Source: an uncultured Clostridia bacterium (lineage in GTDB: Bacteria; Bacillota; Clostridia; Peptostreptococcales; Acidaminobacteraceae). Taken from it: 16,302 nt of DNA. Position 1 is the stretch's first letter, and each line of letters opens with the position of its first letter. The notes under the pieces were generated by a model. It worked only from the letters and a program-made list of their open reading frames with translations, did no database searches and was not told where the DNA came from. The DNA is taken from contig CALFKA010000288.1 in NCBI GenBank assembly GCA_937880545.1, positions 1 through 16,302 on the forward strand, read 5' to 3'. Shown here piece by piece: positions 1-8,900 of the stretch. The position numbers and the translations under genes were made by a program.

Positions 1-19
1 ACGTGTGCTCTTCCGATCT
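1..19. other. Illumina TruSeq adapter remnant (left end)
   Basis: The first 19 bases match the end of the TruSeq read-2 adapter (the ...GCTCTTCCGATCT end). They are the exact reverse complement of 16262-16280. This is library sequence, not bacterial DNA. An open frame starting at base 5 (peptide beginning MLFRSE) is an artefact of this adapter. Confidence 0.98.
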
Positions 20-556
20 GAAGTTAGGGGTTTCCATGCCGTTGAGCGGCAGGAGGCGCCATTTTACGGCAAAGAAGTACATGAAAATGAGTGCTGTAAT
101 AAAGACCGGAATACTGTAGCCAACAATGGTAAAGATCTGCACCCCCTTATCAAAGAGCGTGTTCTTCTTTACCGCCGTAAATATCCCCAAAGGGATGGTG
201 ATCAATAGTCCGAAGAAGATAGCAAAGATATTGATTTTAATCGTAAACATCATGGGGGGTTTAACGACTTTAATAACAGGCACCTTATAACGCTCACTCT
301 GACCAAAGTCGAACTTGAGCGTTCTGCTCAGCCACTTTAAGTATCGAGTGAACATCGGATCATCCAGACCCATTCGCGCACGGGTGTCCTCGTAAAGTTT
401 CTCATATTGTTCCAGTGTCAGCTTTTGCTTCAAATCCTCTATCTCAGCGCGAGCCGAATTCCCCGTTATGTTGTTATAGAGGAAAAAAAGCAGGATGGAC
501 ATGACAAGAAACACAAAAATCATGTATGTAAGTCGCTTTAGAACATATTTAAGCAT
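20..556 (-). CDS. Oligopeptide/dipeptide ABC transporter permease, OppB/DppB type (C-terminus missing)
   Basis: This is the N-terminal 179 residues of an inner-membrane permease that would form the channel of a peptide importer with a second permease and two ATPases. The protein starts MLKYVLKRLTYMIFVF, with one membrane helix at about residues 9-28. A soluble stretch follows with the family pattern GLDDPMFTRYLKWL and FDFGQS. Further helices begin near residue 104, in the transmembrane domain of binding-protein-dependent transport permeases. OppB proteins usually have 300-340 residues, so nearly half is missing, including the ATPase-contacting EAA loop. The frame runs straight into adapter at base 19, so the break is an artefact, not a pseudogene. 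The ATG at 556 is preceded by a modest AGG-type ribosome site. The gene follows the binding-protein gene in the same direction, as in opp/dpp operons. Substrate is inferred from family only. Confidence 0.9.
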
Positions 557-643
557 TTGGCTTACCTGCCTTTATGGTGATGCCGTATGAAGAGAATGTC
601 TTCATTTACGCAAATAAAAAAATAATGATAAAAGTCCCTGTAA

Positions 644-678
644 AATCAGTAATGGGGCACAATGCCCCATTACTGATT
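644..678 (-). promoter_or_regulatory. Perfect 16-bp intercistronic hairpin between binding protein and permease genes
   Basis: Bases 644-659 pair without mismatch with 663-678, leaving a 3-base loop. In the minus-strand transcript the hairpin lies 21 bases past the binding-protein stop and about 90 bases before the permease start. Only a short TTTT run follows directly; a longer T-rich stretch comes about 20 bases later. It could be a leaky terminator or a 3'-end stabiliser that raises binding-protein mRNA above permease mRNA, a common arrangement in ABC importer operons. That role is inference. Confidence 0.8.
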
Positions 679-699
679 CCTTCTTGAATAGTATGAGTT

Positions 700-2691
700 T
701 TACTCCAGCGTGGCATATAGTAACGCTATGGATAAGCCAAAGTTATCATCTAAGACGAAGTTTTTGAGCTTGGAGTTAAAGAAGGAGTGATACTCTTGGG
801 AATATAGCGGGATCATTGGAAGGAGTTCATTCCAGCGGACAACGTAGTTGACCCATCCTTCACGGAATCCCTCTTTGTCTGTCGGCTCAACGAGGTAGTA
901 CTCTGTTGAGAGCCTATAGAGTTCTTCATCGAACAGGCGGTTGATATTCAGGCCACCCCTATCGAGTAAATCATGATCCGTACTCCACTCAGTCGTTGGA
1001 AAATAGTTGAGACCAAAGTCGTTCGCAAGGTTGAATACGTGATACGTGGGAACACCATACTCTTCACCCTCAGAGGTATCGCGGTACATCCAGTTCAGAA
1101 GTACATTGAAGTCGCCGATAGTCTCATCGATCTTCATGCCGGCGGCTGCCACGTCCTGGCTTTCCTTCAATTTGACAATGAGGAGTTCAGTAAAGGGATT
1201 GTCTTCTGAGCCAAACCAGTTGAGTAGCAGAGGCATCATGGAGCCATCTTCCATCTCACGATAGCGCAGACCCGTGCCACTATATTCGCTTCCGTCTTCA
1301 TTCTTGGTGAAGCCGGCTTGCTCAAAGAGAGCAATGGCGGAATCAAGCGAATAGTCATAGGAATTGAGCTTGCTGTCGAGTTCTGCCTTGGATTCTTTGT
1401 AGAACCACTGGCCTTCCCCGTAAGGACCATTGACGACGGAGCCGTAGCCGCCTGTGAAGGTGGTGGCAAAGTCGTTACGGTCGATCAAGTGAGCAATGCC
1501 CTGGCGAACTTCCACAAACTGTGTGGGGCCAAAGTCGCAGATAAACGTGAGGTTACCGTAACCGGCACGCGGAAAAGAGATAAGGTCGTATTTATCCGGG
1601 TCTTCGTCAACCAGATCATAACCGGCATTGATCTCTGCTCCACTGGCCATACGACTGAGTAAGTCTATCGTTCCTGTGCGCAGTTCGTCAAATTGGGTGT
1701 TCTGATCTGTTTTCTTGAAAACCAAGTCTTTGATGCTACCCTTTTGTCCTTCAAAGTTCCCGAGGAACTTGTCATTAAGAGTGATCGTGACGACTTTCGT
1801 GGACTGGTTAAAGCTGACGACTTCGTAAGGACCGGAAGTGACACGCGGAATGACATTGCGCTGTGCCAGCATATAGTCTTTGATCTCAAAAAATCTGGCG
1901 AACCTTTCATCGTTGGGATCATCGTTTACGCCTGGCTTTATGATATCGGCAAAGTCTCCTGTGAAGTAAGCGCCTTCACCATCATCAGCAACATCGGCAA
2001 CACCTTCACCCAACCAGAAATCCAGCGGCGTGGGGCCGAAGGAGACATCAGCGACTTCGTAGAAGAATGGTATGTACTCATCAGCGATGGTCAGGGAGAA
2101 CCTCATCTCATCGAGGAGATGGACGCCCGCAAAGACATTGCTCTCGCCATCAAAGAACGGCCCGAATCCCTTCAAATGATAGCCAGCTGTCGGTTTTCCA
2201 TCGAAGTCTCGGACTTGTCTGGAGCTCCACAGCAGAACGCTGGCGACATAGTCTTTTGCCGTGATGGCGCTGCCATCGTTGTAGGTGAGACCATCTTTTA
2301 CAGTAAACTCATATGTTTTAGATCCGTCTTCGTTTTCCGTGATGACGGGTTCTTCCACAGCGGTTTTATTGACGACCAATTCGCCTGTGGGAGTCAGATC
2401 ATATGTCGCATAACCGCTCAGCATCTGGTTTACCAGATGATCTGTTGCGTTGTTCTGCCAGTAAGGTGTGGCAAAGTCTCCGGTCGGTTCGGTACTGTCT
2501 CCGATGATCAACTGATCAAGATTCTCCTCACGGATTACTGCAGGCTCCTCAGCTGGTGTTTCGGGCACCTCCGCCGGCATTTCAGCAGGAGCTGGAGTCG
2601 GGGAAGGTGCTACTGGCTGGGCGCAAGCACTTAGGATCAGGATAAACACTAAAAACAATGACAGAAGTGCCGTTATCAGTTTTTCGTTCAT
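700..2691 (-). CDS. ABC transporter substrate-binding lipoprotein, family 5 (peptide/OppA-like)
   Basis: This 663-residue extracellular lipoprotein captures the substrate, probably oligopeptides, and delivers it to the permease encoded downstream. The signal peptide is clear: MNEKLITALLSLFLVFILIL, then the lipobox LSAC with the lipidated cysteine at residue 23. A Pro/Ala/Glu-rich linker follows (about 25-55). The rest resembles SBP_bac_5 proteins, for example GLTYNDGSAITAKDYVASV near the N-terminus and VRQGIAHLIDRNDF in the middle. It is longer than typical OppA (about 540 residues). I chose the ATG at 2691 because it begins the signal peptide and has an AAGGAAGG ribosome site. The frame stays open upstream to 2784, but that extension would put 31 residues before the signal peptide and would cover the promoter. 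Own promoter upstream; permease downstream. Family confident; exact substrate unknown. Confidence 0.92.
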   Translation of the reverse strand: MNEKLITALLSLFLVFILILSACAQPVAPSPTPAPAEMPAEVPETPAEEPAVIREENLDQLIIGDSTEPTGDFATPYWQNNATDHLVNQMLSGYATYDLTPTGELVVNKTAVEEPVITENEDGSKTYEFTVKDGLTYNDGSAITAKDYVASVLLWSSRQVRDFDGKPTAGYHLKGFGPFFDGESNVFAGVHLLDEMRFSLTIADEYIPFFYEVADVSFGPTPLDFWLGEGVADVADDGEGAYFTGDFADIIKPGVNDDPNDERFARFFEIKDYMLAQRNVIPRVTSGPYEVVSFNQSTKVVTITLNDKFLGNFEGQKGSIKDLVFKKTDQNTQFDELRTGTIDLLSRMASGAEINAGYDLVDEDPDKYDLISFPRAGYGNLTFICDFGPTQFVEVRQGIAHLIDRNDFATTFTGGYGSVVNGPYGEGQWFYKESKAELDSKLNSYDYSLDSAIALFEQAGFTKNEDGSEYSGTGLRYREMEDGSMMPLLLNWFGSEDNPFTELLIVKLKESQDVAAAGMKIDETIGDFNVLLNWMYRDTSEGEEYGVPTYHVFNLANDFGLNYFPTTEWSTDHDLLDRGGLNINRLFDEELYRLSTEYYLVEPTDKEGFREGWVNYVVRWNELLPMIPLYSQEYHSFFNSKLKNFVLDDNFGLSIALLYATLE

Positions 2692-2755
2692 TTTCCTTCC
2701 TTTTGTTAATAGTACTACTTTATGCGCAAATGCATATAGCGCACTATTTTCAATG

Positions 2756-2784
2756 ATAATAGCACATCTAACCTTTGCGCGCAA
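2756..2784 (-). promoter_or_regulatory. Candidate extended -10 promoter of the peptide-binding-protein gene
   Basis: Reading the minus strand, TATTAT at 2756-2761 is preceded by TGC (2762-2764), giving an extended -10. The -35 position, 17 bases upstream, is poor (TTGCGC). That element lies inside a perfect 10-base palindrome TTGCGCGCAA (2775-2784). A second inverted repeat, TGCGC...GCGCA (2723-2743), lies just downstream of the expected start site. These may be operator half-sites. Leader about 58 bases. Confidence 0.55.
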
Positions 2785-2841
2785 GAAATGGGCCTATGTC
2801 AAACTTCATGAAAAATGATTGATTTCTCGTGCTTTTCGCAC

Positions 2842-2882
2842 AAAAAAACACTCCAATCATGACAAACATGTCACGTGGAATG
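2842..2882 (-). terminator. Intrinsic terminator after pyk
   Basis: In the minus-strand transcript a 7-bp outer stem (CATTCCA with TGGAGTG, one G-U) and a 7-bp inner stem (CGTGACA with TGTCATG, one G-U) are separated by a 2-base bulge and closed by a TGTT loop. Seven T residues follow immediately (2842-2848 on the minus strand). It begins 26 bases past the pyk stop and separates glycolysis from the transporter unit. Confidence 0.85.
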
Positions 2883-2908
2883 TTTTCTACACATCTTGTG
2901 TCGATGGA

Positions 2909-4630
2909 TTACCCTTCGTGGGCTGTAAATATAAGCCCGAGCGTTGCATCCACCTCAAAACGGCTACCGGATAAGAGTTCTTCTGTAAAACCGACATCTA
3001 TAAGGACGGGAATTTCTAGGGAAATGGCTTTTTGGACAGCTCTTGCAGGAAATCGTCCGGCGCGTGTCACCAGAGCTGAACACTGCTCCAACGTTTCCGG
3101 AATCTCTTCTGTCGCTTTCTCGAGAAGGAGGATATCCCCTTGTTCAAATGCCTCATGAACTCTACGAAGGGTTCCTTTCACACGCTTCGTCCCAATGCCT
3201 TTACCTTTCAGGAGCACCTCTCCTACGACATGGACCTTCATGAGGTTCGTGGAACCAGATACGCCGATAGGGATACCGGCAGTTAGTACCACAAGATCCC
3301 CCGTTTCGAGGTATCCCGCTTCCGTCCCTGCACGCACCAGTTCTTTATAAAGTGCATCGGTGCCCACCACTTCGTTTTGCATCACGGAGTGCACCCCTCG
3401 CACAAGGCTCAGCCTTCTTCTCACCCTCTCATGGGTAGTGGCAGCATAAATGGGGCAGGACGGCCGGAACATCGCAATCTTTCTCGCTGTATAGCCTGAG
3501 GTGGTCGGCGTGATAATGGCGGCCGCTCCCAGCTTGTGGGCAGTCTCTACCGTCGCTTCCGATACGGCAAAGGTCACAGAGTCGTGTCCCTGCTCCGGAA
3601 AACGAAGGGGTAGCTGTTTGCTCAGTGTCTCTTCGGTCACCCGCGCGATAGAGGCGAGCATGCGCACCGACTCCACCGGATATTTTCCGGCGGCACTTTC
3701 GGCGCTTAGCATCACCGCATCCGTCCCATCAAAGATGGCGTTGGCGACATCGGTCGTCTCTGCGCGTGTGGGAATGGGGTTTCGCACCATGGATTCCAGC
3801 ATCTGCGTTGCCGTAATGACCGGCTTCGCTGCCTGATTGCTTTGGCGGATCATCACTTTTTGGGCGACAGGAATCTCTTCGATCGGCATCTCGACACCGA
3901 GATCACCCCTGGCCACCATAATCCCATCGGCCGCCTGCAAAATACTTTCCAGATTCTCATAACCCTGCCTGTTTTCAATCTTCGCAATAATCTGCACTTG
4001 GGGATCTCCGAACTCTTCAAGAACTCTTCGAATATCAAGCACATCCTGCGCCGTGCGAATGAAAGAAGCAGCGATGAAGTCGACTTCCTGCCCCACGCCA
4101 AATCGAAGGTCATCGCGATCTCTTTCCGTGAGAGCGGGAAGGGAAATCCTGGCGCCGGGGATGTTGAGACCCTTCTGGCTCTTGAGTTCTCCTCCATGCT
4201 TTACCAGGGTATGGATCTCTCTTCCTTCAATAGAAGTAACCAGGAGATTGATGAGTCCGTCATCGATGAGGATCCTGTCACCCACCTGAATGTCTTCGTG
4301 GAGTCCATCGTAGGTGATCATGGCGCGCTGTGTATTGCCCACTCCTTGTTCCGGCGTGAGTACGAAGGCATCTCCCTCGTGCAGGACGCTGCCCGGCTCA
4401 ATCATGCCGAGGCGTATTTCAGGGCCTTTCGTATCCAGCAGAATCGCCACAGGGACATCGAGTTCCTGGCGCAGTTCTTTAATAATCTCAATCTTCGAGC
4501 GATGATCATCGTGCGTCCCATGACTGAAGTTCAGTCGAGCGACATTCATGCCGGCGAGAATCATCTCCCGAATCGTAGCTTTGTCTTCACTGGAAGGCCC
4601 CAGTGTACAGACAATTTTGGTCTTTCTCAA
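2909..4630 (-). CDS. pyk: Pyruvate kinase with extra C-terminal domain
   Basis: This enzyme makes ATP and pyruvate from phosphoenolpyruvate and ADP, the last step of glycolysis, in the cytoplasm. The N-terminus (KTKIVCTLGPSS, NFSHG, DTKGPEIR), the catalytic lysine in AKIENRQG (Lys217), MVARGDLGVE and ATQMLESM with the following TRAE are all present. MLSAESAAGKYPVE replaces the more usual SGETAAGKYPVE. The protein has 573 residues against about 475 for the short form. The last 100 or so form the extra C-terminal sequence known from Bacillus-type enzymes, related to the PEP-utilising mobile domain. There the usual TSHAA-like motif is lost: by alignment to SLEIPV, Arg530 replaces the histidine. 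The start is TTG at 4630 behind AAGGAGGAGAT. That site touches the pfkA stop (TAAGGAGG), 9 bases away, so translation is probably coupled. An excellent terminator follows. Confidence 0.97.
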   Translation of the reverse strand: MRKTKIVCTLGPSSEDKATIREMILAGMNVARLNFSHGTHDDHRSKIEIIKELRQELDVPVAILLDTKGPEIRLGMIEPGSVLHEGDAFVLTPEQGVGNTQRAMITYDGLHEDIQVGDRILIDDGLINLLVTSIEGREIHTLVKHGGELKSQKGLNIPGARISLPALTERDRDDLRFGVGQEVDFIAASFIRTAQDVLDIRRVLEEFGDPQVQIIAKIENRQGYENLESILQAADGIMVARGDLGVEMPIEEIPVAQKVMIRQSNQAAKPVITATQMLESMVRNPIPTRAETTDVANAIFDGTDAVMLSAESAAGKYPVESVRMLASIARVTEETLSKQLPLRFPEQGHDSVTFAVSEATVETAHKLGAAAIITPTTSGYTARKIAMFRPSCPIYAATTHERVRRRLSLVRGVHSVMQNEVVGTDALYKELVRAGTEAGYLETGDLVVLTAGIPIGVSGSTNLMKVHVVGEVLLKGKGIGTKRVKGTLRRVHEAFEQGDILLLEKATEEIPETLEQCSALVTRAGRFPARAVQKAISLEIPVLIDVGFTEELLSGSRFEVDATLGLIFTAHEG

Positions 4631-4639
4631 ATCTCCTCC

Positions 4640-5599
4640 TTAACGCGCAAGAATCTCCGCAAGACGGTAGAGCTCCATACTCAGACGGTCTCTCACTGCC
4701 AGCGCTTCTGCAATGGGCTTTGCCGTCAAAACATTGCCTCGAAGGCCGATGGCGACGCCGGAGCTGCCGATGCGCAACTCCTCAATGGCGCGGGCGCCCA
4801 TGCGAGTGGCGAGAAGACGGTCGGTCGCACTGGGCGATCCTCCCCGCTGCAGATGGCCGATAACGGCCAGGCGCGTATTAATCTGTGTCAGTCTTTCCAG
4901 TTCTTTCGTAAACTCATAAGGGTCAGTAGCCCCTTCCGCAACCAAAATAATAAAGTGGGACTTCCCACCCTGCATTCCTTTGTTGACTCTCTCGGCGATT
5001 TCAGGAAGTGAAAACTCCATCTCAGGGACAATCACTTCTTCCGCTCCGCTGATAAGCCCGGCAAAAAGAGCGATGTCGCCGCAGTTTCTGCCCATGACTT
5101 CCACGACAAACATCCTCTCGTGCGAGGACGATGTGTCACGAAGTTTTGACACCGACTCCATCACGGTCGTAATCGCTGTATCAAAGCCGATGGTAAGGTC
5201 TGTGTAACCGAGGTCATTGTCGATGGTCCCGGGAATCGCAACAGTGGTAACACCTGCGTCATGGAGATCCTGCGCTCCGCGGAAGGTCCCGTCGCCTCCG
5301 ATGACAATGACAGCATCAATGTTCCGTCTCCGAAGTGTCTCCACGGCTCTTTGCACTCCCTCGACAGAGTTAAAAGCTGTACAGCGAGCCGTCTTGAGGA
5401 TCGTGCCTCCGCGCTGCAAGATTTCACTGACACTGCGTGAATTCATCGGCACCATCGTGTCGTCGATAAGCCCATGATATCCTCTCTCAATGCCTATCAT
5501 TTCATAGCCATGATAGATGCCGGTACGCACGACGGCGCGGATGGCCGCATTCATGCCCGGCGCATCACCACCACTGGTTAGAATTCCTATTCGCTTCAC
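4640..5599 (-). CDS. pfkA: ATP-dependent 6-phosphofructokinase
   Basis: This enzyme phosphorylates fructose 6-phosphate to fructose 1,6-bisphosphate, the committed step of glycolysis. At 319 residues it has the standard length of the bacterial tetrameric enzyme. Motifs in order: SGGDAPGMNAA (residues 9-19), GGDGT (Asp103-Gly104; glycine at 104 marks ATP rather than pyrophosphate use), PGTIDND with the catalytic base Asp127, MGRNCGDIA, ILVAEGA and LQRGGSPSATDR. The start is GTG at 5599, giving MKRIGILTSGG as in relatives, with AAAGGAGGAG just ahead. The frame stays open to 5674, but that extension would include a TATAAT box and is unlikely. pyk follows after 9 bases, so the two kinases are surely cotranscribed. 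dnaE lies upstream, as in many clostridial chromosomes. Confidence 0.98.
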   Translation of the reverse strand: MKRIGILTSGGDAPGMNAAIRAVVRTGIYHGYEMIGIERGYHGLIDDTMVPMNSRSVSEILQRGGTILKTARCTAFNSVEGVQRAVETLRRRNIDAVIVIGGDGTFRGAQDLHDAGVTTVAIPGTIDNDLGYTDLTIGFDTAITTVMESVSKLRDTSSSHERMFVVEVMGRNCGDIALFAGLISGAEEVIVPEMEFSLPEIAERVNKGMQGGKSHFIILVAEGATDPYEFTKELERLTQINTRLAVIGHLQRGGSPSATDRLLATRMGARAIEELRIGSSGVAIGLRGNVLTAKPIAEALAVRDRLSMELYRLAEILAR

Positions 5600-5620
5600 G
5601 GGCTCCTCCTTTACCCTCTC

Positions 5621-5626
5621 ATTATA
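5621..5626 (-). promoter_or_regulatory. Candidate -10 box of the pfkA-pyk promoter
   Basis: A consensus TATAAT on the minus strand lies 21 bases before the pfkA GTG start, leaving a very short leader that is mostly ribosome site. No convincing -35 hexamer is seen 16-18 bases upstream (ACGCAG at 17). Activity might therefore need an activator, or the match could be chance. Confidence 0.45.
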
Positions 5627-5751
5627 CCCACCGATTGCTAAGTCTGCGTGAAATTTGAGTAAAGCCAAAAACATATAAGTATCTATTCCTACAAAAGTCC
5701 TACGACTGTTGCCGGTATTTCTGCATTTGTCATAGGGCTTTGATAATTAGC

Positions 5752-5779
5752 AGTGCGCTTTTCATCAGGAAGACGCACT
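5752..5779 (-). promoter_or_regulatory. Imperfect hairpin upstream of pfkA
   Basis: Outer arms AGTGCG and CGCACT pair perfectly. After one C-A mismatch, five more pairs (two of them G-U) close an ATCA loop. No T tract follows on either strand. It sits about 150 bases before pfkA and about 170 bases after dnaE. It could be an operator or an RNA structure in a dnaE read-through transcript; the role is unknown. Confidence 0.4.
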
Positions 5780-5896
5780 CTCCGGCTCATTCTCTATTCG
5801 ATATCCATTGACATCGCATACTTACATTTCGACTCTATCATTGATTGGTGATATTTCAGAGATCGATAAGGAAGAGCTTGTATCTCTATATATAAA

Positions 5897-5924
5897 GATC
5901 CTTTCCACCATGGCAGAAAGGATC
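5897..5924 (-). terminator. Hairpin after dnaE, probable weak terminator
   Basis: A perfect 9-bp stem (GATCCTTTC with GAAAGGATC) with a 10-base loop starts 24 bases past the dnaE stop. It is followed on the minus strand by TTTATATATAG, which is AT-rich but not a clean T run. It probably ends or reduces transcription of the Nudix-whiA-dnaE unit. Confidence 0.55.
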
Positions 5925-5948
5925 GATGCAAAGAGAAAATTCATTTCT

Positions 5949-8900
5949 TTAGCGGACCACGACTCCTTCGGGAGTAAATCTCTCCCGGAGTTCATCGAGT
6001 AGTTCTTCCTTCAATTCCACCTTTACGTTACGCACCCTTCTCGTTTGGCGGCAGGAAGCATCAAACAGGAGTATCTGATGGGGTCCGGGGAATCTTTTGA
6101 GGAGGTACATGAGGTTTTCCACCAGCTCATCCTCCCATTTGTCGAGTTTAATGTAGAGTCTCTCCAGTGCCTCATCCACTTCCATTTCACTCAAAGAGTC
6201 CATCTCCATGAGGAGGATGGTCGGGGCCTGTTCCTCTCTGAACTGAAGTCTTCCTTTCAGGAAGAAATACTTCTCTTCTTCAATCAGTTGTCTCGCTTCC
6301 TTGTAAAGGGAAGGGAAAACAATGGCTTCCAGAGTCTCGAACTCATCTTCCAGCTCAAGCACCGCCATGGGATCCCCTTTCTTCGTCGTCTTGAGGATCA
6401 CCTTTTTAAGCATGGCCATAACTTCTACCACGCGATCGTCACTGCTCTCATCAAGTTCGCAGATCTCGGCAAAGCTTATTGCTTTGGTTGACGCTCTGAG
6501 AGCAGAAAAGCGCGCCATCGGATGACCCGAGAGATAGACGCCGAGCACTTCTTTTTCCATCGACAGAAGCATCTCTTCATCGTATTCTTCCAGTGTCTTT
6601 GGCTCAGAGGTCGGTTCAATCATGTCATCAAAGAGACTGATCTGACCCGGTGCATTCGTCCTTGAAGAGCGTTGGATTCCCTCAATCTGCGAGTCATAGC
6701 GGGAGAGAAGACTTCTCCTCGTCTCATCTAGGCAGTCAAGGGCGCCCGCCTTGATTAGAGATTCTATCGCCCGCTTGTTGAGCTGTGAAGCTTCCAACCG
6801 CTGAAGGAAATCTTCAAAAGTGGTATACGGCCTCTCTTCCCTGCCGCGCTCAATCGCCGCAATCAGAGCTCCGCCTACATTTTTGATCGCTCGCAGCCCA
6901 AAGCGAAGAGCATTTCCTTCCACGGTAAATGCATCACTTGCATGGTTGACACAGGGAGGAAGGAGTTTGATTCCGAGCTGACGGAGATCTTCCAAGTACT
7001 CAGCGAGCTTCGAGGTTGTACTCATGACGCTACTCATAAGAGCCGCCATGTATTCCAAGGGGTAATGTGCTTTTAAGTAAGCCGTCTGGTAGGCGATGAT
7101 CGCATAGCCGGCGGCATGAGATTTATTGAAAGCGTACTTCGCAAAGTCCACCATGGCGTCAAAGATCTGTTGTGCCTGGGCTTCATCGAGACCCAGTGCT
7201 ACTGCGCCGGGAATATCTTTCCCATCTCCATAGAGGAAAGTCTGTCTTTCATGGGTCATCACATCCATATGCTTTTTACTCATGGCACGGCGAACAAGAT
7301 CACTTCTTGCGTAGCTAAAGCCTGCCAGTTCGCGCACAAGCTGCATGACCTGCTCTTGGTAGATGATGACACCCCCACTCACGCCGAGGATGTCTTTTAC
7401 CTTCGGGTGAACGTAGCGGACCTTGGTGGGGTCTGCTCTGTTGGCAAGATACGTGGGGATGCTCTCCATCGGGCCCGGGCGGTAGAGGCTGATGCCGGCG
7501 ATGATATCTTCAATGGAGCGAGGACGAAGCTCCCGGAAGAAATTCCTCATCCCTCCGCTTTCGAGCTGAAAGACCCCGAGAGTATTGCCAGAACTCAGGA
7601 GATCAAAAGTCTTTTCATCATCCATCGGCAGGTTATCGACATCAATCTTGATTCCCCGCTCTTTTTCTATGTTTTCAACGGCGTGTTTAATAATCGTGAG
7701 GTTTCTGAGCCCCAGAAAGTCCATCTTGACGAGTCCCAGTTCCTCCAGCGTTCCCATTGGAAATTGGGTACTGATGGACTTGTCCTGGAGATAGAGCGGG
7801 ACATAATGCTCGACAGGCTCTTTACTGATGACGACACCGGCGGCATGGGTGGAGGCGTGACGCGGCACTCCCTCTACCTTTTTTGCCATGTCAAGAAGTA
7901 ATGCCACATCCTCTTCCTGGGCAAGTTCTTTCAGGCGATGGCTTTCTTCCAGCGCTCGCTCGAGCGTCATGTAGAGTGAAAACGGGATGGCCTTTGCAAC
8001 CTTATCGACCTGGAAGAGTGGCATACCCAGCACTCGCCCGACGTCGCGGACAGCGGCTCTGGCACCGAGCGTTCCAAACGTAATAATCTGTGCTACATTT
8101 TCTTTTCCGTACTTGTCGCTGACGTAGTCGATGACTTCCTGGCGTCTTTCATCCTCAAAGTCAATGTCAAAGTCCGGGAGAGTAATCCTCTCCGGATTTA
8201 AAAATCTTTCAAACAGGAGTTCGAACTTCATCGGGTCCACCGTCGTGATGTCGAGTGCGTAGGCAACGAGCGAACCTCCTCCGGAACCTCTTCCCGGACC
8301 GACGGCGATGCCGGCGTCCTTGGCAAACTTAATAAAGTCCCAGACGATGAGGAAGTAGTCTTCATAACCCATCTCTTCAATGACACCCAGTTCGTATTCC
8401 AGGCGCCGTCTGTGCTCCTCCCAGTTTTTTGGATAGCGCTTCTTCAGTCCTTCAAAAGAAAGTCGTCTCAGGTAGTGAGCGGGCGTCTCTGCTTCCGGCG
8501 CTTCAAAGCCCGGCAGATGAGTCTGCCCAAAGGTGAAATCAAAATGGCACTCCTCAGCAATCTTTGCTGTATTGTCTATGGCTTCGGGATGCTCCCGAAA
8601 GAGCGCTCTCATCTCTTCTTCACTTTTCAGGTAGAACTGGTCTGTCTCAAAGCGCATGCGATCCGGCTCAGAAAGAGTCTTTCCTGTCTGGATACAAAGG
8701 AGCACGTCGTGGACGGATGCATCTTCCCGTTCCACGTAGTGCACGTCATTGGTGGCGACGAGCGGAATCGACAGCTCTTGTGCGAGTTTGACAAGGAGCG
8801 GATTCACCCTGTGTTGATCAGCGATGCCGTGATCCTGGATTTCCAGGTAAAAGTCTCCCGGAAACATATCCCGGTACCACATGGCGGCAGCAGCGGCATC

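Larger units (their letters stand above)
5627..5948. other. Intergenic region between dnaE and pfkA
   Basis: This is the longest stretch without a gene in the window (about 350 bases counting the pfkA promoter and leader). I see no convincing coding frame on either strand; a 64-codon plus-strand frame (5808-6002) overlaps the end of dnaE and has no ribosome site that persuades me. It holds two hairpins (5752-5779 and 5897-5924), listed separately. A TTGACA at 5808 (plus strand) has no matching -10 at proper spacing. Confidence 0.6.

Noticed and set aside
1693..2634. A 313-codon open frame on the plus strand
   Set aside because: It lies opposite the binding-protein gene, resembles no family and has no ribosome site. 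Similar long plus-strand frames at 3842-5011, 8412-9386 and 11785-12858 are shadows of pyk/pfkA, dnaE and mgtA.
2692..2784. An upstream start for the peptide-binding lipoprotein
   Set aside because: It would place 31 residues before a typical lipoprotein signal peptide; the ATG at 2691 has a good ribosome site.
5600..5674. An upstream start for pfkA adding 25 residues
   Set aside because: The added peptide has no counterpart in the family, and the -10 box and ribosome site fall inside it; the GTG at 5599 gives the standard 319-residue protein.
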